Below are positions 14,892 through 27,079 of a stretch of DNA of 64,000 nt, in pieces. The stretch lies in contig JAREIK010001345.1 in NCBI GenBank assembly GCA_029783825.1, forward strand, positions 16,361 through 80,360, written 5' to 3'. Position 1 is the stretch's first letter; the number at the start of each line of letters is the position of its first letter. Below the pieces are notes generated by a model. The model saw nothing but the letters and a program-made list of their open reading frames with translations. It made no database searches and had not been told where the DNA came from. The translations under genes were made by a program, and so were the position numbers. Source of the DNA: Sapria himalayana (lineage: Eukaryota; Streptophyta; Magnoliopsida; Malpighiales; Rafflesiaceae).

Positions 14892-15705
14892 TTACCAATA
14901 GGATGGGTATGGTATACTGCTACTCCTATCATAGCTTCTGGACCTTAACTGGCTGCTAGACCCAAGTGGCGACCCAGAAAGTCTCTGACCCAAATCATAA
15001 GAAATGTCAGAGAAAGGTGACCCATATGCATTGGGGTGGTTCATGCTATTAGGGAAGGCTGGCACTGAATAAAATCAAAAAATATATAGCACAAGAGACG
15101 CTGAAGAAAATAGACCCAGAAAGGAATCACAACTCATGAAAGTTCTAGAAGTATAGTACCTCCTGAATAACAAAGGGGAGAAGAATAGGAGGATCCCCTA
15201 CATGACTCAAACAATCGCTTGGATTTAAGTGAGTTTTCACTTCCACTCAGCAGCAAAGGAGAATGCATTGGCATTCCAGATGAATTTGGGGAAGAAACAA
15301 TCACATTATATACGTTCTGCAGTTTATATTGCCCAGAAATATGCACAAAGAAGAGTTTTGTTAGTTTAATTCATAACAGGCAAAATCATGTCCAATGGGC
15401 AGTAGGAGAAACTGCAGGAAGTACAACAACTGGATCCAGCAGAAGAGATAAATTCACATACAGTCAAATGCATGTAGAAAATAATGGACACGCCATAAAC
15501 TTTTGGGTACGATCATAGATAACCACTAGACCAGAGAAAAGCTTGACAGCATAGTCTGCAATCTCATGAGTTTCATATTCTGCAAAAGCATATCCTTTGA
15601 ATTTTTCACTCTCCTTATCCCGAGCAAAGTGCAACTTCAGACCTCTCCCAACTTGAATTAAAATATCATACAAAACCCTATCGCTCACCCTCTCATCCAA
15701 ATTCC
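14892..15705 (-). pseudogene. RRM RNA-binding protein, last three visible exons, one splice site broken
   Basis: Three minus-strand exons can be joined: 15705-15492, 15341-15160 and 15064-14892, ending in TAA. Phases fit across both junctions and the joined part codes for about 188 residues. The first exon carries most of an RRM: it starts at GNLDERVSD just after RNP2, and RNP1 reads KGYAFAEY. A Ser-rich tail follows, ending SIPYPSYW. It resembles a small plant RRM family with a GNLDERVSDRVLYDI signature; RNA binding is inferred from the domain. The acceptor before 15705 and the intron 15159-15065 (GT...AG) are canonical. The intron 15491-15342 has a GT donor, but its acceptor reads CA instead of AG, which suggests a decayed copy. 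The first exon, with the start codon and RNP2, is not visible upstream. Either it lies beyond the transposon-filled region in a very long intron, or it is lost. Confidence 0.75.
15342..15491 (-). other. RRM gene intron with a defective 3' splice site
   Basis: The donor is GTGTCC directly after ATGGC. Reading frame, and the expected continuation from KFMA into ISGQYK, both require exon 2 to begin at 15341. The bases before it read TTTGTGCA rather than ending in AG. Loss of one G would explain this. The next upstream AG would put the exon out of frame or add unrelated residues. Confidence 0.6.
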
Positions 15706-16180
15706 CTGAAAAAATTATCATAATATATAATATAAAGATGTTCCGTGGATACTTAGAGAATTAAGATATTGTATGCTTAGAGAAACAAAATAATTATGGA
15801 AGAAGAATTTTGTCAAGTAGTTGGTGAGCAGAAAATATGGAGCTTGCTCTTTTCTGTCCGTTACATTCATGACCCAATCAGCCTTCAAATAGGCATTAAA
15901 GATAAATTGAAAACACCCCATTATGTGGGATAACACCCCCACTAACTTTACAAAATAAACTACCACAACTTAAGAGAAAAATAAGGAAAATACTAAGTAT
16001 AAGTCAACAACTGAAATGGGCAAAGAGTGGGTAGTTAATGGTGTTTTGTTTAAAGTTGTATAGACAAGAACGTAACCAAAACAATGTTGAGATGTGGTAG
16101 TGGTTCATGTAATGGCCTAAGTATCCTGACGACTATTGATTGCCAATAGGTTAACCTCGTCAATTCTAGTGATTCAATGT
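15706..16180. other. No feature recognised; possible intron of the RRM gene
   Basis: This stretch lies immediately upstream of the first visible RRM exon on the minus strand, past a canonical acceptor (TTTTTTCAG). I searched its minus strand by eye for a short exon encoding a start codon and an RNP2 motif and found none. The open frame at 15718-15966 resembles nothing known. Confidence 0.4.
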
Positions 16181-16370
16181 GCTGTTTTTTGATAAAAATT
16201 AAATGTATTGAAGAGCAGATACAATTAGAAACTTAATGGGGAAACTTATAGGATGTTACAAATATGGCCAATGATATCGGAGAGGCGAGCTTGAAGCCGA
16301 GCTATTGGAAATGGCCGAACGTGATGAAGAAGACGCGCAAGTCTTTCTAGCGATCAATTCTTCATTATAT
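16181..16370 (-). mobile_element. Possible LINE 3' end fragment
   Basis: Read on the minus strand, this segment runs from a moderately GC-rich part into a tail of the type seen at plant LINE 3' ends: 'ttccccattaagtttctaat', then 'ttaatttttatc' and a short A run at about 16185. It could be the 3' end of the LINE at 17099-20955, separated from it by the CACTA terminus, or an unrelated copy. No target-site duplication was found, so this is tentative. Confidence 0.35.
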
Positions 16371-16759
16371 TAAATTATGTTAAAAATAATATTATTAAAA
16401 TAATCACATAATTTTATTAAATCACCTTATATTTACATTATATTTTTATTTCTCTTAGGGATAAATTAAATATTAACAAATTAATTTTAAAATTAAATAT
16501 TATTACTTATTTTATAAATAAAAAACTCAATTTTGAATGTAAAAATATTTAGATATTTTTAAATTTTATCATAAGTTTCTGTTTATTTTTAATAAATAAT
16601 TTTCAACTAAAATTTGATAATTTTTTTTATTATTATAGAGTAAAAATAAAAATATTATTAATTATTTAAAAAAAATAAATAAGAAATTAGTTACAAATCA
16701 ATAAATTCAAAATTAAATTTTTCACATCCACGACACAAATAAAAGTGACAAGGTTTTAA
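16371..16759. other. AT-rich filler without genes
   Basis: Almost pure A/T sequence with short A and T runs and no open frame. It could be the eroded interior of the CACTA element whose end lies at 17098. The opposite CACTA end, a plus-strand CACTACAA, is not visible here. Confidence 0.4.
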
Positions 16760-17098
16760 TTTTTAGTCCCTTATTCCTTAGAAATTTTTAAGGAGGTAAG
16801 AAATTTTCCTAACCTATTAGTCTTAACAATGACACATCTAGTAAGTGTCATTAAATGTCTACTTACAAATATAATAATGACATTTTATAAAAGTGTCAAA
16901 ATATAAAGCGTCATTAATTTTAAGTTTTGTTGTAGTAATAATGACACTTCTAGTAAGTGTCATAAAAACTTAATACATTTTCCAAATAATGACGCTTTTA
17001 GAAAAGTGTCATTAAATGTCTAATTACTAATAGTATAATGACATTTTCTGAAAGCGTCAAGATATAAAGCGTCAGTAATTTGCTGTTTTGTTGTAGTG
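16760..17098. mobile_element. CACTA transposon terminus with duplicated TIR region
   Basis: On the minus strand the element starts at 17098 with CACTACAACAAAA, the canonical CACTA terminal inverted repeat of plant En/Spm elements. Subterminal stem-loop modules follow, such as ATGACACTT and AAGTGTCAT around a 5-base loop, with TGACGCTTT variants. A second copy of the terminus (ACTACAACAAAAC) lies at 16924-16937, offset 161 bp, followed by the same modules. The first base of the inner copy is T instead of C. The outer end abuts the LINE ORF2 reading frame. No transposase is present, and the other end is not visible. Confidence 0.8.
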
Positions 17099-19539
17099 TA
17101 TGCTTTGTAATACATGTGTGATTAGAGCAATTCTGCCGCTCATGGTAAGCATGTCCACTTTCCAGTCAGCAATTTTCTGTTTAATTTTTTCAAGTAGGAA
17201 ATCTAAATATTCTGATTTTAGTTTTCCTTCATATAGTGGGCATCCAAGATATTATAATGCACCTTTTATCTATGTGAAACCTATTATTTTGCTAATTCTA
17301 TGACCTAGACTTATTGGGGCTTTTTTAGCAATCAAAAATTGACACTTTTTGTTATTAATTTTCTGACTCATTTCTTCTTCTAAGACTTTTAACAACTCCA
17401 TCAGGTTATGCAGGGATCTGGAGTTCCATTTGTGAAAATAATCACATCGTCCGCATGTGCCAGGCATCCCACTAATGGAGTATTCTTAGGCTGACTAAAC
17501 CGACCTATATTACCTGAGTTCATTTTATTTTTGATATTAACAATAAGGAGCTCTAGATATATGTTAAAGAGAGAGGGAGAAAGAGGATCTCCCTGTCTTA
17601 ACCCTCTCAACGGCTTGATATCTTTTCCTAGTTCTCCATTGACAAGAATTTTATTCCAATGACTTGATATGCATCTGTAAATCAAGTCAATCCAGGTTTC
17701 ATAAATGCTCATCTTTCTAATGACAAAACATAAAACTTTCCATTCTATTCTATCAAAAGCTTTTGAGAGATCTAATTTTAGCAATACATTATGACCTCTA
17801 GATTTGGATCCTATTTCTCTGATCATTTCTTTAGCTAAGCAAATATTTTCCATTAATAATCTATTTTTCATAAATCCTTATTCCTCTTTAGAAATGATTT
17901 TTGGTAAAACTACAGCTAATCTATTTTGAAGCAGCTTGGCCAGGATTTTATAAATGGAGTTACACAGGCTGATAGGTCTAAAGTCTTCGGCATTATTAGG
18001 GTTTTCCATTTTAGGTATAAGTACCAAGTACATGCCGCTCCATTTCTTGCCTATTTCTGCGCCATAGAATATCCAATATATAGCCCCTAGGAGATCATTT
18101 TTTATGATTGACCAACAGTTTTGATACAACTCATTGTTCCACCCATCTAGACCCGGGGCACTGTTTTTGCCCATGCTAAAGACAATAAACTTCAGTTCCT
18201 CTTCATCCGGGAATTTGGTGAGTGCATCATTTTCTTCATTGGTAATTTTATGATCTATTTTATTTAGGAGATAATCTCCGCTCAATTCCTTAATCCCTCT
18301 AAATTGATTTTCAAAATATTCATCATGGTGATTTTTAATTTCTAAGTTACTGTCTACCCACTTGTTTAGGTTATTATTTATATCTTTTATTCTTTGTTTT
18401 TGAATCTTGATTTTAGCTATTTTCTAGAAAAACTTTGTGTTTTTATCTCCTTCTTTGATCCATTTTATTTTAGCTTTTTGTTTCCAAAAAACTTCCTCCA
18501 TTAGTAGTTTTAATTTTAATTCAGCATGTGCTTTATTTAGTTCCTTTCTACTATCTGAATTTTGAAGTGTTTCATGTTCTAACTCCTTTTTTTCAACTTT
18601 CTTTTCTACTTCTATAATATTTTTGTTAATATTACCGAAGGAATCTCTATTCCATATCATTAAGTGCTTTTTTAGTCTTTCTAATTTAGTATTCCAGATT
18701 TGCACGGGGTTACCTGTTATTTCCTGTGTCCATGAGTTTTTTACTGTATTAATAAAATCATGTTGTAAAAGCCATGCATTCTAAAATTTGAACGACTTAC
18801 TTTTAATTTTATTTATTTTTACAGATATTAATAATGGGTTGTGGTCCGAACAAGTTCTATTTAAGTGTCTGACAGCTGTGGAGCCATAAGCTTCTAGCCA
18901 TTTGACATTATGTAAAACTCTATCTAGTCTTGCCTATATGGTGCCTTTAACTTTCCAGGTATTACACCAAGTATATTGGGGGCCTGAAAAGCTAGCTTTC
19001 ATCAAACTAGCCTCTGATATCGTATCATTAAAATGAAAGATAGCTTTTTTATTAGGGGGGTCGCCTCATTTTTTCTCGCTAGCCTTTCTTATGATGTTAA
19101 AATATCCTCCTATTATTCATGGTTTATTTAATTTAGCTATTTTAAGTATATCATTCCAAAGCTCCTTTCTACCTTCTATAGAGCATTTGGCATAAACCAT
19201 TGATATAATCTCCTCTCGGGCGATATCTAAACTAATCTTGATAATTTGATTTTTGTCTTCTAAAATAATTATATTAAACATGCTTTTCCAGAAAATCCAG
19301 ATTTTATTATTTTTGTTAGTGAAAGCATAATTAAACCCTAATAATTTTTTGTAGTATTCTAACTTATCCTTATTTACAATGGGTTTGACAAGTATTATAA
19401 TTAGAGTTTTATATATTTGAATCAATTTTTTAACCTTTTTTATTGAAGAGGGGTTTGCAATACCCCTCACATTCCAGTGGAGAAATCTAAACATTAGAAG
19501 TAGATTTAGCCCGAGCTCTTGTAGTGTATTTTGATTCAT
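17099..19539 (-). pseudogene. LINE ORF2 (endonuclease and reverse transcriptase), disabled
   Basis: ORF2 would nick DNA and reverse-transcribe the LINE RNA at the nick. The endonuclease begins near 19539 with LHWNVRG. Its later catalytic SDH is present as CSDHNPLL at about 18841-18849. However, the usual GDFN reads GGYFN (about 19100), and the acidic residue of the ETK-like motif is Lys (LVKPIV). The reverse transcriptase follows. The fingers contain GLDGWNNELY and FRPISLCNSIYKI (18285-17878). Motif A is LDLSKAFDRIEW, motif B is GLRQGDPLSPSLFNIY, and motif C is HADD (instead of the usual F/YADD). Stops interrupt it at about 19114, 18427 and 17878, and a frameshift lies near 17440 just after motif C. 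The thumb-like part (MSGRIALITHVLQSI) runs into the CACTA terminus. Zinc-knuckle and RNase H parts are missing. Confidence 0.88.
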
Positions 19540-19552
19540 ATGTTTTATTTTA

Positions 19553-19786
19553 CTATGTTTTCATGTTTCTAGGTTTTTTAATCGAACTAAGCCCTCCTAT
19601 TTTTTCATTTTTCCTTTCCCTACCTAGATGAAATGCCATGAGTTTTATTTCTTCCATGGCCCAGTTTCTATCTCCCTTTATGTTTGTAAAATTATCTATT
19701 TCTATATCATCTTTCGTGGCATTTAGAAAGTCAAATTCTACCTTATTTTTATTTAAAATGATATCACTTCTAACCTCTAGATCCAA
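19553..19786 (-). pseudogene. Probable frameshifted tail of LINE ORF1
   Basis: A 77-residue open stretch between the ORF1 stop and the endonuclease. It is acidic then basic (DDIEIDNF, later RERKNEKIGG, ending KKPRNMKT). It lies in a different frame from ORF1, so one indel near 19790-19840 would separate them. No domain is recognised. It is assigned only by position and by its similarity in composition to ORF1 tails. Confidence 0.45.
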
Positions 19787-19833
19787 TCTAAGTTATTGCC
19801 TAACTCCTCTACCCATTTCCTTCTCCCTGCACT

Positions 19834-20829
19834 CTATTTTCTGGTTTCAAATCTGCCTCTCCTAACCCTTTTATTTATTTCAGCTATTTTTAGGATAAGT
19901 TCATTTTTTTTAGCATTTTCCTCTAAGTTATCTATTTCTCCAGCCCCTTCGATTGCCGCATTCCTAGTGGGAACATATTCCACTATTTCCATACCTGTAA
20001 CTACTCCATTTCTATTCTGTTCACTATGTTGAGGGGGTTTAATTCTATATTCTTTTCTCTCATATCTTGTCTCTGTTTTAGGGCCATTCCACTGTTTATC
20101 TTCTACAAATTTTTTAACCAAGAAATGTTCACAGGAATGACCCAGTTTATTACAGTAAGAGCAGTAGCTAGAGAGGTTTTCTGGGATCAATTCTTGCCAG
20201 AAACCATCCCAATTTTTACAGCCAATCCATATTCGGTAGGGGATATGATGCATTAGGTTCACTTCTATGCAGAGCAGAGCTAAGCTCGGTCGAGATAACA
20301 TGGCTGTGGCACCATCAAAAAGAAGAGGGGTGCCAACTGCACGAGCAATATGATAGAGAGAGAGCTTATCAAAGAAGTGAATGGGAAGCATAGGGAGGAG
20401 AAACCAAACCAGGTGTAATGGTGACTCATGTTTGGTTGTGAAGGAAGGCAACCATCTGAAGGCTCTCATGGGGTAGCCCGAGATATACCTTACTCCCTTC
20501 AACCATACTCTATGGAAGTCATCCTCGGTGGACAGTTGTATGAGGATATGCTTAGCATCCAGGACTCTTGTTTTTGATAGTGCTTTAAGCTTCAGTGATG
20601 CGAAGAATGCCCTGATATCTTCAATGTGAGGTGGCCCGTGGGAAAATTTGCCCACTATCGTATATTTGTGAGCTTTAGCAAGCATGGCGATATCGGTGGG
20701 GAAGAACTCTATCGAGGGTTCTCTGTTTTTTTGCCCGTAAATTTTCGTAAACTCAGAATAGTGAGGCGCAATCTTTTTAATTTGATGAACAAATGCCTTC
20801 TTATCACTTAATAAATCAACTTGCTCCAT
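19834..20829 (-). CDS. LINE ORF1 protein, DUF4283-like with CCHC knuckle
   Basis: An uninterrupted 331-residue frame. ORF1 proteins of this plant L1 clade bind RNA and form the ribonucleoprotein used for retrotransposition. Residues about 55-175 match the plant DUF4283 pattern (SLKLKALSKTRV, then PMRAFRWLPSF and LPIHFFDKLSLYHIARAVG). A zinc knuckle follows: C223, C226 and H231 are present, but the fourth ligand, expected at 236, is Phe. The tail is rich in Arg, Lys and Glu. The start is the first ATG in frame, just after the 5' UTR. The stop at 19834 is probably premature: an open stretch at 19786-19553 in another frame reads like a continuing ORF1 tail. The element is therefore probably not autonomous even though this frame is open. 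Confidence 0.85.
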   Translation of the reverse strand: MEQVDLLSDKKAFVHQIKKIAPHYSEFTKIYGQKNREPSIEFFPTDIAMLAKAHKYTIVGKFSHGPPHIEDIRAFFASLKLKALSKTRVLDAKHILIQLSTEDDFHRVWLKGVRYISGYPMRAFRWLPSFTTKHESPLHLVWFLLPMLPIHFFDKLSLYHIARAVGTPLLFDGATAMLSRPSLALLCIEVNLMHHIPYRIWIGCKNWDGFWQELIPENLSSYCSYCNKLGHSCEHFLVKKFVEDKQWNGPKTETRYERKEYRIKPPQHSEQNRNGVVTGMEIVEYVPTRNAAIEGAGEIDNLEENAKKNELILKIAEINKRVRRGRFETRK

Positions 20830-23449
20830 TTTTGCATTAAATTGGCTACTTCTTCAATGAAAATTGTTGTTTCTCTCTCTAAAAATCATGATTCTCTCTC
20901 TAGAAATTGAGAGCGAAAATAGCTTCTTTTTTACTAAGATAACTTTATGTAATATAAAGTAACATTCTATCTATTTATTTATTTATCTATGTGTCTATCT
21001 GTATGTCTATTTATCTATTTATTAGTCTAACCTATCTGTCTGTCTATCTGTCTATCTATCTTTCTATGTGTATGTCTATATGTTTGACTATCTATCTGTC
21101 TATCTCTCTATCTGTCTATTTGTCTATCTATCTATTTGTCTATTTGTCTATCTATATATCCATCTAACTGTCTATCTATTTATCTATCTATAAGTCTTTC
21201 TATTTGTTTATCTTTCTATCTATCTATCTATCGGTCAATCTATCTTTCTATCTATCTAACTATCTATCTTTTTGTCTATCCGTTTCTCTAAATGTATGTC
21301 TATCTATATCTCTATCTATCTATCTGTCTATCTATGTTTCTATCAATCTATCTATTTGTTTAACTTTCTATCTATCTATATATCTATCTGTGTATCTGTC
21401 TGTCTATCTATATTTCTATCTATTTATCTATTTTTCTATCTTTCTATCTATATGTCTGTCTATTTGTTTATTTATCTGTATGTCTATTTATATGTCTATA
21501 TGTCTCACTATCTGTCTATCTATTTATTTGTCTATCTAACTGTCTATCTTTCCATCTATCTATTTGTCTATCTGTCTATCTATTTATCACTCTATCTATA
21601 TGTATATCTTTCTATCTATCTGTCTTTCTATATATCTATCTATCTTGGTATCTATCTATGTGTCTATATGTCTTTCTATCAGTCTGTCTATCTGTCTCTC
21701 TATCTATCTTTTTATCTGGTTGTCTTCCTGTTTGTCTATCTGACTCTATATTTATCTGGTTGTCTTCCTGTTTGTCTATCTGTCTCTATATCTATCTGTT
21801 TAGTTGTCTATCTATCTGTCTATCTCTCTAATTGTCTCTCTGCCTATCTATATGTTTGTCAATCTATCGGTCTCTCTATCTGTCTATTTATCTCTATGTC
21901 TGTCTATCTGTCTATCAATCTGTTTGTCTATCTATCTATCTGAATGTCTATCCATTTGACTACCTATCTATCTATATGTCTATGTATTTGTCTTTTTATC
22001 TATCTATCTTTCTTACGATATATTTGTGTTCCAATCTTTCTTTCAACCTACATGTTTATCTATCTGTCTATCTATTTGTATCTTTGTCTATCTATCTATA
22101 TGTTTATTTTTCTGTATTTCTATATTTCTATCTTAATGTCTATTAATAATCTATCTATATATCTATTTATCTATCTATTTATTTATCTATTTGTTTATAT
22201 GTCTATCTCTCTGTATATTTATATGTTTGTCTATACGTCTATCTTTATGTCTAGAAATTTGTCTATCTGTTTATCATTCTATATGTCTTTCTCTCTATCT
22301 ATTTGTGTGTCAATCTATTTGTCTATTTATCTATCACTCTATCTGACTCTTTATCTGACTATCTTTCTATCTATCTATCTCTCTATTTATCTATATATTT
22401 GTATGTCTATCAAGCTTTTATCTATCTATCTATCTATTTATATGACTGACTATCTGTCTGTTAATCTATCTATCTATCTATCTATCTTTGTGTCTTACTA
22501 TCTATCTATCTATTTGTTTATCTATCTTTTTATATGCCTGTTTATTTATTTTTCTATCTATCTTTATACATATCTATCAATGTGTATTTCTATATGTCTT
22601 TATATGTATCTATCTATTTGTATGTTTATCTATTTGTCTATCTATTTATATAACTATCTATCTATTTGTATTTCTATCTTTCTATCTATATTTCTGAATA
22701 TCTGTTTGTTTATCTTTCTGTATGTTTGTTTGACTAACTGTCAGTCTATCAGTCTATTTATCATTTTGTTTGTCTATCTATCTATCTGTCTTTCTTTCTA
22801 TCTATCTATCTATCTTTTTTTCTATCTGTTTGTCTATCTATCTATCTATATGTTTTTCTATCTGTATGACTATTTGTCTATCTATGTGTCTATCTATCTA
22901 TTTGTAAAACAATCTATCTATCTATCTATCTTTTTTTCTATCTATTTGTCTATATATCTATCTGTCTATCTTTCTATCTATCTCTATGTCTATTTCTCTA
23001 TTAATCTATATGTCTATATCGCTATTTATCTGTCAGTCTATTTGTCTATCTTTTAGTCTACCGATTTGTGTTTCTATCTATTTTCCTATCTATTTGTCTA
23101 TCTTTCTATCTAGCTTTCTGTCTATCTATGTATCTATATGTCTATCTATCTTTCTATCCATCTGTCTGTCCCTCTATTTGTTTGTCTATCTGTCTATCTA
23201 TCTTTCTATATATCTATGTATTTGCTTGTCTATATGTCTATCTATCTGTCTGTTGATCTGTCTATTTATATGTTTGAGTATCTGTCTATCAATATGTTCA
23301 CCTATTGTCTATTTATATTTCAATCTATTTGTTTTTCTATCTATCTGACTATCTATTTGTCAATATGTCTGACTATTTGTTCAAACTATCTGTCTATCTA
23401 AGTGTTTGACTATATGACTCTTTATCTATCTCTCTAACAGTCTATCTAT

Positions 23450-25000
23450 CTGTATGTCTATTTGTGTATCTATTTGTATGTCTATCTGTCTGTTGATCTA
23501 TCTATCTATATGTTTGTCTATCTATATTTTTATATGTCTATCTATTTGTCTCTCTATATGTTTGTCTATAGGTATGTCTATATGTTTGTGTATCTTTCTA
23601 TCAATCAATGTCTATTCCTATCTATCTATCTATTTTCTATCTATCTATTTATCTATCTATCTATTTGTCTATCTATCTATTTTTCTATCTATCTATTTGT
23701 CTATCTATCTATCTGTCAGTCTCTCGGTCTATCTATCTCTCTATCTATATGTCTTTCTATCTATCTATCTTTCTTTCTATCTATCTATATTTTTATCATT
23801 CTACCTCTCTATGTGTCTATCTATGTTCCTATATGTCTATCTATTTGTCCCTCTATCTATTTCTCAATATGTCTTCCTTATCTGTCTATCTATCTATTTG
23901 TTTATCTGTCTATCTATCTATCTATTTGTCTTTCTATTTATTTGTCTATCTATTTGTATATCTATTTATCTATGTGTTTGTCTATCTGTTTGATTATCTA
24001 TTTCTCTCTATCTTTTTATATCTATATCTATCTTTCTATCTATCTTCTATCAATCTGTCTATGAATCAGTCTGTCTATCAGTCTCCCTATCTATATTTCT
24101 ATCTGACTATTTATATGTGCCTATCTATCCTTATGTCTATATGTCTATATATCTATCTATCTATTTATTTGTCTATATGTTTGTCTATCTGTCTCTCTAT
24201 CTGTCTGTCTATTTTTCTATCTATCTGTCTATCTCTTTGTGTGTCTCTCTATTTGTCTATCTATCTGTCTATGTATCTATCTATGTTTTTGTTTATATGA
24301 CTCTTTATCTATCTTTCTATCACTATGTCTATCTATCTATCTATTTTTGTATCTATTTATATGTCTATCTGTCTTTCGATATATCTATCTATCTACCTAT
24401 TTTTCTATTTATCTTTCTATATGCCTATCTATTTGTCTTTCTATCTATTTGTCTATATGTATGTCTATCCGTCTATGTATCTTTCTATCTATCAATCTGT
24501 GTGTCTATCAATCTATCTATTTGTCTGTCTATCTATCTATCTATTTGTCTATCTGTCTATCTATTTCTCTTTCTATCTATCTTTCTTTCTTTCTATCTAT
24601 CTATGTGTCTATCAATATACCTATCTATGTGTTTATTTGTGTCTCTATATGTCTATCTATTTGTCCCTCTATCTATTTTTTAATATGTCTTCTCTATCTG
24701 TCTATCTATCTATTTGTCAATCTGTCTATATGTCTATATATCTGTCTTTCTATTTATTTGTCTATCTATTTGTATGTCAATTTATTTATGTGTCTATCTA
24801 TCTGTCTATTTATCTGTTTGTCTATCTATCTTTCTATATCTCTATCTATCTTTTGGTCTATCTATCTATCTATCTATTTGTCAATCAGTTTGTCTATCAG
24901 TCTCTCTATCTGTATTTCTATTTAACCATCTATATGTTCCTATCTATCCTTATGTTTGTATGTCTATATATCTATTTATATATCTAATTGTCTATATGTA
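23450..25000 (+). repeat. Duplication of about 0.82 kb inside the TCTA array
   Basis: Irregular landmarks repeat in order at an offset of about 816-820 bp. A 'tttgtccctctatctatt' block followed by 'aatatgtctt' lies near 23864 and again near 24681. A block with 'ctatctatccttatg' lies at 24121 and again at 24940. The copies have diverged by substitutions and small unit gains. Confidence 0.7.
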
Positions 25001-27079
25001 TGTCTATTTGTCTCTCTATATGTATGTCTATTTGTCTATCTATCTATCTATTTGTCTGTCTATCTATCTGTCTCTCTGTCTATCTATCTGTCTCTCTGTC
25101 TATTTATCTATCTATCAATCTATCTTTGTGTCTATCTATATATATAAATCTATCTGTTTATCTCTCTTCCATTCTAAATGTCTATATATCTATCTATCTA
25201 TATGTCTATCTATTTGTCAAAATATTTGTCTTTCTATGTGTTTATCTATCTGACTTTCTATTTGTTTGTCTATCTACCTGTCTATCTATTTGTCTATATG
25301 TATGTCTATATATCTGTCTATCTGTATGTCTATCTGTCTGTCTACCTATCTGTCTATCTATCTATCTATCTATTTATCTGTCTGTGTCTGTCTATCTATC
25401 TCTCAATCTATTTATCAATCTTTTTGTCTATCTATCTGTCTATGTATCTATCAATCTTTTTTTCAATTTGTCTGTCGATGTATGTATGTATCTATCTATC
25501 TATATATATGTTTATCTAATTGACAATTTTCTTTTCAATAATTTATATATATCTCTATATATATGTCTATCAGTCGGTCTATTTGTCTGTCTATCTTTCT
25601 ATCTATCATTATGTCTATCAATCTATCTCTATGTCTGTCTATCTCTCTATAGCTCTATATGTCTGTCTATCTGTATGTCTATATGTGCATCTATATGTCT
25701 ACCTGTCTATCTATTTATCTATATATCTGTCTATCTTTCTATTTTTCTATCTTTCTATCCATCTATTTGTCTATTTGTCTATCTTTTTATATGTGTCTCT
25801 ATCTATCTATTTTTGTGTCTCTCTATCCATCTGTCTATTAGTCATTCTTTATATCTGTATATCTATTTCTCTATATGTCTACTATATGTCTGAATATCTA
25901 TCTTTTTATCATTCTATCTAACTGTATGTCTGTTTGTCTATCTTTATATCTAATTTTCTATCTATATGTTTGTCTATATGTCTATCTATTTATTGTGTAT
26001 ATGTCTATCTATGTGTTTGTCTATATATCTTTCTATATATCTATCAAAGTGTTTATCATTATATCTTTCTATTTGTCTCTCTATCTGTATGTCTATATGT
26101 TTGTCTATCTATTTTTCTATCTATCTGTCTTAATGAATATATATCTATTTGTGTATCTATCTATATATATGTTTATCTACTAGTCTGTCTATTTATCTTT
26201 TTATCTTTTTGTCAATCTATCTATCTATTTATCTGTCATTCTATCTATTTGTCTATCTTTCTATCTATCTATGTGTCTATCTATCTGTATATCTATCTAT
26301 CTATTTGTATGTTAGTAAATCAATCTATATATTAGTATTTCTATCTTTTGTCTATCTATTTGTCTACCTATCTAAATATCTATTTTCCTTTCTTTCACAA
26401 TGTACATCTATCTATTAATATGTATATTTATCTATCTATTTTATCTGTCTATCTATTTGTGTGTCTATCTGTCTGTCTATCTGTCTGTATATTTGTTTGT
26501 TTATCAATCTGACTATCTATATGTCCATCTATCTCTCTATATATCTATCTATCTATCTGTTTGTCTGTCTCTCTATCTGTCTATCTGTCTATCTATCTAT
26601 CTCTTGATCTATCTATCTGTGTATCTATTTATCTGTTTATCTGTCAATCTATCTATTTATCTATCTATATATCTCTCTATCTGTCTTTCTATCTATCTGT
26701 TTGTCTGTCTATCTGTCTATCTATTTGTTGGTGTATTTGTATGTCTATCTGTCTATCTGTCTATCTCTCTGTCTATTTTTTTGTCTGTCTATCTAACTAT
26801 CTTTCTGTCAATCCATCTGTCTATTTATCTTTCTATAAGTCTGTCTAGTAGTCTATCTATCTATTTGTCTATCTATCTATATATCTATGTGTCAATATGT
26901 CTATCTACTCGTCTATTTATCTATCTTTTATCTATATATCTATCTGTATATCTATATGTCTGAGTATTTTTCTATCAATCTATCTATCTATCTTTTCTAT
27001 CTGTGTCTATTAATCTGTCAATCTATTTTTTGATATGTATGTCTATCTGTATATATATTTATCTGCCTATCTATCTATC

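Larger units (their letters stand above)
17099..20955 (-). mobile_element. LINE (L1-type non-LTR retrotransposon), 3' part missing
   Basis: On the minus strand there is a 5' UTR (about 20955-20830) with a 'ctctctagaaattgagag'-like segment (seen on the + strand), then ORF1, then a broken ORF2 with AP-endonuclease and reverse transcriptase. ORF2 stops at 17099, where a CACTA terminus begins. The C-terminal zinc-binding and RNase H parts, the 3' UTR and the poly(A) are not adjacent. The 5' side borders the TCTA array at about 20966. No target-site duplication could be identified. Confidence 0.9.
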
